Below, in pieces: positions 8,532 to 16,522 of a stretch of DNA of 58,795 bases. This DNA comes from Candidatus Gottesmanbacteria bacterium RIFCSPLOWO2_01_FULL_39_12b (GTDB taxonomy: Bacteria > Patescibacteriota > Microgenomatia > 2-02-FULL-39-11). The position numbers and the translations under genes are program-made. The DNA lies in contig MFJR01000013.1 of assembly GCA_001780955.1 (NCBI GenBank), positions 34,506-93,300 on the forward strand, in the 5' to 3' direction. The number at the start of each line of letters is the position of its first letter. The first letter of the stretch is position 1. The notes under the pieces were generated by a model. It made no database searches. It saw only the letters and a program-made list of their open reading frames with translations, and had not been told where the DNA came from.

Positions 8532-11500
8532 TTATTCTTTTCCGGCGAATTCCTCGCTCACCCAACCCTTACTATACGTTACCTCGCCTTTTTCAACATC
8601 AACTGCGATTTGAACCCATCCGTCTCTCCGGTCAAGTTCTACAAACTGAGAAGTTTGTTCCAGCCGGGTTATGACAAACGAGTTTAACGATGAGTCGCTT
8701 CGAACATTTACCGAACCTCCGGAGGGGACAAATATTTTGACCGATTGTTCGACTTTTTTCTCATCCTTACTTTTACAGACCTTTTCCTTAACAATTGTTT
8801 GGTTGGAAGTACTTCCTAAAACATCCGGTTCCTGAGTTTTTTCGGCGACTGTTTTTGAGGAATCTGAAGCAAGGCTTGCTTTCCCCAAAATAATCCCTGA
8901 GCCTAAACCTAATCCAATACCAAAAAACATCAGGATAACGGAAAACTGTAGAGTATGTCTAAGTCTCGGCATTGGCTTCACGGGTACGTTTTCTCCATTA
9001 TGATGAGGTGAGTTTATTTCTTTGAGAGAAGATAGTTTTGTAACTACATCTTTCTCCTGCTTGACTAAAATCTTCATATACATAGCCATAAAAACAAAAC
9101 CGGCGACCAAAATTAGAATCAGACCCCAAACCGCCAGCGTTTGCGTCCCTCCCACAAATCCAAATAATGTGCCTATCGAGCCTGCTTGAGTGACAAGTTC
9201 TTTTAGTTTCTCAGTCTTTCCCAAAACGGCTTTCATTTCAATTTGCGCCTCCCGAAATGCTCTAATTTTTGCCTCAGGCGTACCATTGGATTTTATGAGG
9301 TTTAAGACCTTGTCCAGGGAAACATCAATATCGCTTTTGATGGTTACGCCCTGGGCAAAGAAGGAAGTTTTCTCAAGAGGATGGAATAGCTCTTCGGCTT
9401 GTTTTCTGAAACTGTCAATTTCTTCTTTATTAATTACCCAAATATCCGCAGTCCTGACAGAAATAGTCTTCGTTTCTGAGGGAGCAAGAAGAAATTCTCC
9501 GCTGACATAATATTGATTCTTCTCGGTATCGTATTTTACGGTTAATCCTGCGTCTGTCTCAATGATATCCTCTTCTTTCACTTCCGGAGGAAGATAATAC
9601 TTTATAGGAGCCTTTTGACTGATCAGGGTTGAAGGGTTGGTAACAAGTGTCTTAAAAACTATACTTCCCAGTTCAAGCCAGGTATTCGTAAGTGGCGAAC
9701 CGGGTTTTTTTGCCAGAAGTTTCTTGTTGGAAGAAATTATGCCTAATACAAAATAGCTTTTATTCTTGAGATCCTTCTCCAGGACAGAATCGGCAGAAAG
9801 CAATGTTTTGTTAATGCTGGGAATTCTATTGATAGTAACGACTTGTTTTGCGAGTTCGCTTAATTTTTTTTGTTTATCGGCTAACTGATATAAATCCCAA
9901 CCGGAAAGCAGCGACTTTGTATCTTCCTCTCTTTTATCCAATAAGTCAGCTAATAATCTCGTTTCTTTCAGCTTGCCGAATAAGGTTTTTTGACTTGACT
10001 TGTTGGATATATCCCCGATTGAGCTCTCCAGCTGTGAAAGATAACCAACCAAAGCCGTAACTTTATTATAGCTAGCTTTTGACCGGCCGGAAGATTCGAC
10101 CTCACTCTGAATAGAGGCTAAAACTTCTCTAACTGCTTTTACCTGGCTTCTTATGGTCTCAACAAGACTCCAATCCCAAGACTCCTTTAAAAAGCTTATG
10201 TAACCAAAGACCGAACCGGAAGAGGAAGGGTCGTTTTCTCCTCCAAGCTTTCTGGTGAGTTCTTGTACGCTGTCAAGCACTTCGCTATTTTCAAAACTAT
10301 TCCATTTAAGTTTTATAAGACCCGCCTTGCTTTTGGCGTACTGGGCGCTGGTAAACAACTGCGTAGCTACTCCTTCGGTTTCATTTAACTTTGCTCCAAG
10401 ATCGGGTACTTCTTCGATAGACACTTCAATTACAGGCTTGTTGATTACTCCTTCCAAAAGATTCCTTGTCTCCTGAGTAGTATTTTTAAGACTGGTAATC
10501 TCTGTGGTAATATTCTGGACATTGGTAACTGTTTGGGTGGAATTGGTGGATACTTTCTTGATCTCATCTTTTAACTCCTGAGCTTTGGCGTCCACCTTGG
10601 TCTCGACATCGCTTTTGGTGGCCAGCGAACCATCAGCAAGACCTGCTCCTGTAAGAGTCCTTGTAGTATTGCTCCAGATGTCAGAAACGAGCGTTCCAAA
10701 ACCGGTTAGAGTTCGGGTTGAGTTGCTCCAGATGTCAGAAACCAAAGTACCAAAAGTCGACAGACTTCGGCTTGAATATCCCCAGGTATCCGCAGCAATA
10801 TCGCTTGCGGAGGGAACAATGTTTTGGAGTGCTTGTCCAAAAGATCCTGCCGCCGTGTACGAAGTTCTTGAAGCATTCCACACAGCTGAAGTCACGTCAT
10901 TTTGGGTCAGTGTGGATTGGTTTCTTACTTCAAAAGTTTTATCCAGACACATGATATCATCACTTTCGACCGTATGAGTCCCAGAGCCTTGGCTTGTGAG
11001 GTCGATTGCGGTTCCCGCCTGGGCGTTGGCGACTGAAGTCGCAACTTTTATGGTCGTGGAGTTAACCTTTATCGCGTAGTATCTTGTCCCTGCTACCAAA
11101 CCCGCCGGCAAAGTACCGGTAGATGAGAACCTGATCGGGGTCGTGGTCGAAATATCCTTACCCACGACGATCTGGTCGCTGGTCGCATTCACGTCGGTAG
11201 TGTCGAAAGCGCTGCTTATTATTCTGCAGCAAACTTGAGTTCTATATACCCCTTCTGTTGTCTGGTTTGAGAATGTATGAGAATACCAGCCGTCATTTTC
11301 CGGCGAGACGGTCATCACCACCGAGTCCAAAAATGGAACTCCGCCGTCCGGGTCATGACTCGTAATAGTACAGGAAGCATCAGTTATAGGGATATAAGAA
11401 TCATCATAAAGAAATTCACCTATAACACAATTGGAGCTGGGTTGACAAATTTGGGTATTACCCGATGCAGCCCAAGCGGCTTTTGAAAACGCAAGGGCTG

Positions 11501-11561
11501 CAACGTTTATAAAGAGTACTGCCAATAATACATGAATTGCAACTTGGGCAGTTTTCTTCAT
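8532..11561 (-). CDS. Large secreted/membrane-anchored surface protein with signal peptide, phage-like modules, coiled-coil, two TM segments and C-terminal SH3b domain
   Basis: N-terminal signal (VLLAVLFINVAALAFSKAAWAA). LPAGLVAGTRYYAIKVNSTTIKVATS and repeated AVWN/DIWSN..RTLTG modules. C-terminal SVNVRSDSSLNSFVITRLEQTSQFVELDRRDGWVQI looks like SH3b. Confidence 0.75.
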   Translation of the reverse strand: MKKTAQVAIHVLLAVLFINVAALAFSKAAWAASGNTQICQPSSNCVIGEFLYDDSYIPITDASCTITSHDPDGGVPFLDSVVMTVSPENDGWYSHTFSNQTTEGVYRTQVCCRIISSAFDTTDVNATSDQIVVGKDISTTTPIRFSSTGTLPAGLVAGTRYYAIKVNSTTIKVATSVANAQAGTAIDLTSQGSGTHTVESDDIMCLDKTFEVRNQSTLTQNDVTSAVWNASRTSYTAAGSFGQALQNIVPSASDIAADTWGYSSRSLSTFGTLVSDIWSNSTRTLTGFGTLVSDIWSNTTRTLTGAGLADGSLATKSDVETKVDAKAQELKDEIKKVSTNSTQTVTNVQNITTEITSLKNTTQETRNLLEGVINKPVIEVSIEEVPDLGAKLNETEGVATQLFTSAQYAKSKAGLIKLKWNSFENSEVLDSVQELTRKLGGENDPSSSGSVFGYISFLKESWDWSLVETIRSQVKAVREVLASIQSEVESSGRSKASYNKVTALVGYLSQLESSIGDISNKSSQKTLFGKLKETRLLADLLDKREEDTKSLLSGWDLYQLADKQKKLSELAKQVVTINRIPSINKTLLSADSVLEKDLKNKSYFVLGIISSNKKLLAKKPGSPLTNTWLELGSIVFKTLVTNPSTLISQKAPIKYYLPPEVKEEDIIETDAGLTVKYDTEKNQYYVSGEFLLAPSETKTISVRTADIWVINKEEIDSFRKQAEELFHPLEKTSFFAQGVTIKSDIDVSLDKVLNLIKSNGTPEAKIRAFREAQIEMKAVLGKTEKLKELVTQAGSIGTLFGFVGGTQTLAVWGLILILVAGFVFMAMYMKILVKQEKDVVTKLSSLKEINSPHHNGENVPVKPMPRLRHTLQFSVILMFFGIGLGLGSGIILGKASLASDSSKTVAEKTQEPDVLGSTSNQTIVKEKVCKSKDEKKVEQSVKIFVPSGGSVNVRSDSSLNSFVITRLEQTSQFVELDRRDGWVQIAVDVEKGEVTYSKGWVSEEFAGKE

Positions 11562-11566
11562 GGTAA

Positions 11567-11713
11567 TTAAACATTATCGCCGACTGCTTTTCGGAACTCT
11601 TTTATTGAATCCCCCATTCCTCTTGCGAGTTCTGGAAGTTTCTTTCCTCCAAACATTACCAGCAGTACTAAACCAACGACAACAATTTCTGTTGTTCCAA
11701 TGCCATTTAACAT
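11567..11713 (-). CDS. tatA: TatA-family translocase subunit (copy 4, 48 aa, not in the ORF track)
   Basis: Reverse-complement translation: MLNGIGTTEIVVVGLVLLVMFGGKKLPELARGMGDSIKEFRKAVGDNV, with upstream aaaggggg. Confidence 0.9.
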   Translation of the reverse strand: MLNGIGTTEIVVVGLVLLVMFGGKKLPELARGMGDSIKEFRKAVGDNV

Positions 11714-11845
11714 GTTACGAGTCACCCCCTTTCTAATCTTAATTAGATCATATATTATTGCGGGTTGTCAAGAGGTATTTTGGACGTAAATAATCATATC
11801 GTATTCATATCAAATTTACCTATTTTGGCTTTAATTATTTCCCTA

Positions 11846-11874
11846 TTGACATCATGATGTGATTATGATAAGAT
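11846..11874 (+). promoter_or_regulatory. Promoter for the Fic-like gene, probably leaderless
   Basis: TTGACA (11846-11851), 17 bp, TAAGAT (11869-11874). The ATG at 11881 is 7 nt after the -10 box. Confidence 0.6.
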
Positions 11875-11880
11875 ATCTCG

Positions 11881-12816
11881 ATGCTTACAATTTCGTATAC
11901 TTTATCGCCATATTTACGGGAATCTTTGGAAAAAATAGATGATCTTCGCCGGAATATTCTTTTGGCTGTACTTACACCAAGAAACGAGTTACATCTTCGC
12001 TGGCAGGCAATGATAGAAAGAATTTACTGGTTGCTGACTTTTTCCGATACCCAGCTTAGCAAAAACGAAATAGCAAAAATCTTAAGTGAACATCTAAAGA
12101 GACAGCTGACGCCTCCACAACTGGAGGTATTGGCCTACAAAAAGGGGCTTGATTATATTGTCCAAAACTGGCTTGGTTTACAGGAACCGGTCTCTTCATC
12201 AACCGTCCTTCTTCTCTATCAGACCGCATTCTCAGGAAGGCTACGCGTCAACCAGGAGTTTTTAAAATCCTGCCTTTTGTATTTTCAGAGCAGCAGCGAG
12301 CACCCGGTTATTCAAGCGGGCCTCATCCATTTTCAAATTCTTTCTCTATCTCCCTTTACCGTGGACAACGACAAGCTGTCCCGCCTTCTTTCCTATCTGT
12401 TCCTTTACAAAGAAGGTTTTGACTGCCGGGGATTTTTGGTGTTGGAGGAATATTTCAGGCGAAACTTTACCGATTATAAACAACTTCTTAAAGAGACAGC
12501 GCGAACAGGCGCTCAAACCGCCTGGCTTGAGTACTTTGCCAAAGCAGTACAAAACAGTCTGGAAAAGACGCTCTCGGATATCGTCAAAGAAAAAGCGAGA
12601 ATGGAAATGCCTTCTTCAGTGCTCAAGTTAAATGAGAGGCAAAAGCAAATCCTTGAAATGCTGGGAAATCCGGATGCCACCATCACCAATCGCCAAGCAC
12701 AAAAATTATTTAAAATTTCGCAAATCACCGCCTCACGGGACTTGACTAAACTTGCCTCTTTAGAACTGCTATTTGCCCGTGGCCGGGGAAGATCCGTTTA
12801 CTACACCAGAGTATGA
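11881..12816 (+). CDS. Degenerate Fic-fold protein with C-terminal winged helix
   Basis: HPVIQAGLIHFQILSLSPFTVDNDKLSRLLSYLFLYKEGFDCRGFLVLEEYF matches the Fic core layout but lacks HPFxxGNGR. C-terminal TNRQAQKLFKISQITASRDLTKLASLELLFARGRGRSVYY is a wHTH. Confidence 0.7.
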   Translation: MLTISYTLSPYLRESLEKIDDLRRNILLAVLTPRNELHLRWQAMIERIYWLLTFSDTQLSKNEIAKILSEHLKRQLTPPQLEVLAYKKGLDYIVQNWLGLQEPVSSSTVLLLYQTAFSGRLRVNQEFLKSCLLYFQSSSEHPVIQAGLIHFQILSLSPFTVDNDKLSRLLSYLFLYKEGFDCRGFLVLEEYFRRNFTDYKQLLKETARTGAQTAWLEYFAKAVQNSLEKTLSDIVKEKARMEMPSSVLKLNERQKQILEMLGNPDATITNRQAQKLFKISQITASRDLTKLASLELLFARGRGRSVYYTRV

Positions 12817-12976
12817 ATGCAGTGGCACAAGGTGTGTATTAGCTTGAAAAAGAAATCGAACAACTCCACCGCAACTGAGGTTGAACCTCATATCTCATCA
12901 CTTTAATATGAACTCAACTTTCCTTCTTGAGAATCGCTTCTTTTTAAGCAATAATATTATTATTCTCTATAAAAAA

Positions 12977-13672
12977 ATGTTTAAGAAAAAGCAAAACAGG
13001 CTGAATTCCGGTGTCACCATGATCGAGCTTATGGTAGTAGTAGCCTTTATTGCGCTTATGGCTTTCATCGTCCTTTTTGCTAATTTTAATAAAAATTTAC
13101 AAAAAACCAGAGATAGTAAAAGGAAACAGGATATTAGTCAGCTGACTCGGGTACTGGAAGAATATTTCAACGATAAACAACTCTATCCAAATCCCCATAA
13201 CCCCAAAGACGGCTCTCTGGCTGATGCGAAGTGGGGACAATCTTTTCCTTCATATAATTTCGTTCTCCCCAAAGACCCGCTTTCACCCAGACAGGATTAT
13301 TATTATGAATCAGATCTGGTAAAACCCAGTTTTTTTATTGTTTACACAAGGCTGGAAAATACAGACGATAAAGACCCGATCACTTTAGGCTGCCAGTATG
13401 GTTGCGGACCAAACAGGGCATTCAATTATTATGTCTCCAGTTCTAATATAAAAATTAAGGATTTAGGAATGCCGGACAGCGGGCAACTCGGTACCTACCC
13501 TACCAAACCTGTCGATCCTGTTACCATTGGTTCAGATTCATGTTATATTGATAGATGCTCCCCCTGCAAAAAATGTGGCGGTATCTCAACAAGCGAAAAT
13601 TGTTACACCCGACAGCGCTGTAGATTTGACGGTAGTAGTTGGTATTGCGGTTTTGCCGAAGTCTGTCCATAG
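12977..13672 (+). CDS. Type IV prepilin/pseudopilin-like protein
   Basis: SGVTMIELMVVVAFIALMAFIVLFANFNKNLQKTRDSKRKQDI: class III-type cleavage site plus pilin helix. C-terminus Cys-rich. In-frame ATG at 12977 within ORF 12881..13672. Confidence 0.85.
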   Translation: MFKKKQNRLNSGVTMIELMVVVAFIALMAFIVLFANFNKNLQKTRDSKRKQDISQLTRVLEEYFNDKQLYPNPHNPKDGSLADAKWGQSFPSYNFVLPKDPLSPRQDYYYESDLVKPSFFIVYTRLENTDDKDPITLGCQYGCGPNRAFNYYVSSSNIKIKDLGMPDSGQLGTYPTKPVDPVTIGSDSCYIDRCSPCKKCGGISTSENCYTRQRCRFDGSSWYCGFAEVCP

Positions 13673-13681
13673 TGACCTAGT

Positions 13682-15490
13682 ATGATAAACTCTTATATTA
13701 GATTCGTTATCTACTCATTTATATTTTTGTTTCCTCTTTTTTATACCAGTCTCACCCCCGACTCGTATGAAATCAATAAATTTGTCTTTCTGATAGTTAC
13801 CGCTCTAATTCTGCTTTTATTATTTACTCTAAAAGTTATTATCAATAAAAAATTAACCCTCTATAAAAGCACGTTTGGTTTGATTCTAATCTTTTTAACT
13901 TGCGTTGTCTTTATTTCTTCGCTCTTTCAATCACCCAATTTCACTATCACTCTCATTACTCCCCTTTCGAATACGACCATTTTTTTTGGCTCGCTCTTAT
14001 ATTTTCTCCTTATCCATCTGGTAAGTGAAGAAGAAAGAGCTTTATTAATCAATATTCTGATCGGAGACGGGATTATTTTATCCGTCTTTGTCATACTTGC
14101 TTTTACAGGCATTCTGCCCGGGAGTAATTTCACCCCTGCAGGTTCGCTTCTGACCACTTCAATCTTTCTTGGGGTACTCTCCATATATCTCATAAGCCGC
14201 TTCATAGAAATTTTCATGAAAAATTCGAGTCATAAACCGGAGCTTGAAAGTACTGTCTACTATTTTGTCGTTCTTCTGATCATTTTATCCTCAACCGGAA
14301 TAACTGTTTTCGAGCTTCTGACCACTCAAAAGCCGCTTATCCTGCCGTTTCAGTTCGGCTGGTCAATTTTTTTGGACGTAATGAAAAATATCAGGACTCT
14401 GTTTCTGGGGATTGGTCCGACCAACTTTTTACCCGCCTTTACGATGGCAAAACCGATCGCTATAAACTACTCGCCGAATTGGAATGTCTTTTTTACCTCC
14501 TCCTCTTCATTTCTTTTAAATTTAGCCACCGAAAGCGGAATTTTTTCTGCCGTTTTATTTCTTATTCTTTTAATCAAGTCGGTGAAATTATTTTTTTCTA
14601 TAAAAAATAATTTATTTCCAGTTATTTGTGCTTTAGTTACCATCCTGATTATCCAAATTTTTCTACCCGCCACCATGACTATTTTTTTAGCGACTATAGT
14701 TTTGCTTTTTCTCTCATCTTCAAAAGAAGAGTCTCTCATCATTAATTTTCAAAATTGGGGTTCCCTGACTTACATTCTACTTGTCCCTCCACTGATATTT
14801 ACCATCCTGACACTGTACTTTGGCGGACGGGCATACCTGGCTGAAGTAATGTTTAAAAGTTCGTTGGATGCCATGGTAAATAATCGCGGTACGGAAGCTT
14901 TCAACTTTCAAAAAAACGCGGTCAATCTGAATCCCTATGTGGATCGATACCATGTAGCCTACTCCCAAACCAGCTTGGGATTAGCCAATGCCTTAGCCAG
15001 TAAAAAAGATATTCAGGAAGCTGATAAACAGAATATTCCCCGCCTGGTTCAACAATCGATTGATGAAGCCCGTCAGGCGGTTGTTTTAAACCGCATCAAT
15101 GTCAACAACTGGGATAATCTGGGCAGAAACTATTCTGCCTTGATTAATTTTGCCCAAGGCAGTGAAAACTGGGCACAGGAGAGTTACAAACAAAAAATTG
15201 CCCTTGATCCGGTCAACCCCAATAGCTATCTTGTCTTGGGAGGACTTTATCTCAAACTGAACAAATATGAAGAGGCGAGAAATATACTCATCCAGGCAGT
15301 CAACTTAAAATCTGATTATGCCACCAGTCATTATAATCTGGCCCAGGCCTACCGGTTACTCTCTGACCACGATAATGCCTATAAGCAGTTGCTGATAACA
15401 AAGGGTCTGCTCGTTTCAGACTCCGAAGATGCTAAAAAAGTTGATGACGAATTAAAGAATTCTACCGGTTCTGCTCTTCCCAAAGAGTGA
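13682..15490 (+). CDS. O-antigen ligase/Wzy-like membrane protein with C-terminal TPRs
   Basis: Polytopic. LGIGPTNFLPAFTMAKP...NLATESGIFSAVLFL is ligase-like. The C-terminus has SYLVLGGLYLKLNKYEEARNILIQAVNLKSDYATSHYNLAQAYRLL TPRs. Confidence 0.8.
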   Translation: MINSYIRFVIYSFIFLFPLFYTSLTPDSYEINKFVFLIVTALILLLLFTLKVIINKKLTLYKSTFGLILIFLTCVVFISSLFQSPNFTITLITPLSNTTIFFGSLLYFLLIHLVSEEERALLINILIGDGIILSVFVILAFTGILPGSNFTPAGSLLTTSIFLGVLSIYLISRFIEIFMKNSSHKPELESTVYYFVVLLIILSSTGITVFELLTTQKPLILPFQFGWSIFLDVMKNIRTLFLGIGPTNFLPAFTMAKPIAINYSPNWNVFFTSSSSFLLNLATESGIFSAVLFLILLIKSVKLFFSIKNNLFPVICALVTILIIQIFLPATMTIFLATIVLLFLSSSKEESLIINFQNWGSLTYILLVPPLIFTILTLYFGGRAYLAEVMFKSSLDAMVNNRGTEAFNFQKNAVNLNPYVDRYHVAYSQTSLGLANALASKKDIQEADKQNIPRLVQQSIDEARQAVVLNRINVNNWDNLGRNYSALINFAQGSENWAQESYKQKIALDPVNPNSYLVLGGLYLKLNKYEEARNILIQAVNLKSDYATSHYNLAQAYRLLSDHDNAYKQLLITKGLLVSDSEDAKKVDDELKNSTGSALPKE

Positions 15491-16489
15491 GAAAAATGCT
15501 CCCCCAAGGATAGAAAGATATAAGGCAATTCCTGTAAAAAATGAGTTTAGGGCAAAAACAATCCCCTCCTCCCTCATCACAAACCAGAGGAATTTACGCA
15601 CACCGAAGAGGTGGATAACTGTCGCTACTACTAGAGTTATATCCAATAAGTGACTTAAGTAACTCAAGTGACTTAAGTGACTTATGAAAGTAAGAGCCGA
15701 AAACACTACCACCCCTCCCGCCGAAATCGTTGTAATCGCTTCCTTACTTGTCGTTGCCACCGGATCAAATTTCTTTCGAGATCTATAGATTTTGCTCCAG
15801 TAAAAACTTCGCCAGAAATATTTCTTTGCCACGACCCAAAAATCTTCAAATTCATGATGAACCACTATTTTAGGATTAAAAACCACGGCATACCGCCTGG
15901 CAATTCTATAAGTCAGCTCAATATCCTCCACCAGAGCGGCTTTATAGGTCGTATCAAATCCCCGCAACCTTAAAAAAAGTGCCCGGTTAATCGCTGCCAC
16001 ACGAGTTGAAAAAAGATAATAATAATTCTTCGGATCCCGCTCATTGATCCAATAACTCCAATCCCGCAGCGCCTTAAATTTAGGGAAAAATTTCTGACTT
16101 TTTTGCTTCTTATCCCATACCCCAGTCATTGCATAAAGATCCGGATCATTTTTAAAGGATCTTATTGCTTCAAAAAGCGATTCTTTATATAAAACAACAT
16201 CAGAATCAAGAAACAAAACCACTTTCCCTTTGGCGTATTTCACTCCCACGTTCCTCGCATGCGCTGGCCCGCCGTTTTTCTTCAAACAAATCGCCCTCCC
16301 CCTACCTTTAAAGGTTGAACCCTTAAAGGTTACTTTCTTAACCGTCCCATCCCCCGAACAATCATCAACTACAACTAACTCAACCTCACCAAAATCCACT
16401 TTTTTACTTTTTCTGATTGATTCGAGTAAGGGAATAATTGTTTTCTCAGAATTATAAGTGGGAATGATGATAGAGAGAAATGGACTCAT
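15452..16489 (-). CDS. GT2 family glycosyltransferase
   Basis: LSIIIPTYNSEKTIIPLLESI...ELVVVDDCSGDGT...VVLFLDSDVVL. Confidence 0.92.
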   Translation of the reverse strand: MSPFLSIIIPTYNSEKTIIPLLESIRKSKKVDFGEVELVVVDDCSGDGTVKKVTFKGSTFKGRGRAICLKKNGGPAHARNVGVKYAKGKVVLFLDSDVVLYKESLFEAIRSFKNDPDLYAMTGVWDKKQKSQKFFPKFKALRDWSYWINERDPKNYYYLFSTRVAAINRALFLRLRGFDTTYKAALVEDIELTYRIARRYAVVFNPKIVVHHEFEDFWVVAKKYFWRSFYWSKIYRSRKKFDPVATTSKEAITTISAGGVVVFSALTFISHLSHLSYLSHLLDITLVVATVIHLFGVRKFLWFVMREEGIVFALNSFFTGIALYLSILGGAFFSLFGKSRTGRIL

Positions 16490-16510
16490 AAAATCCTTCC
16501 CATCTTAAGT

Positions 16511-16516
16511 TATAAT
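16511..16516 (+). promoter_or_regulatory. -10 element TATAAT of a likely leaderless promoter
   Basis: TATAAT lies 6 nt before the ATG at 16523. Confidence 0.4.
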
Positions 16517-16522
16517 TAAGGT

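Noticed and set aside
16303-16331. cctttaaaggttgaacccttaaaggtt in the GT2 gene as another palindromic insert
   Set aside because: The symmetry is weak and could be a short direct repeat; kept out of the in-frame palindrome count.
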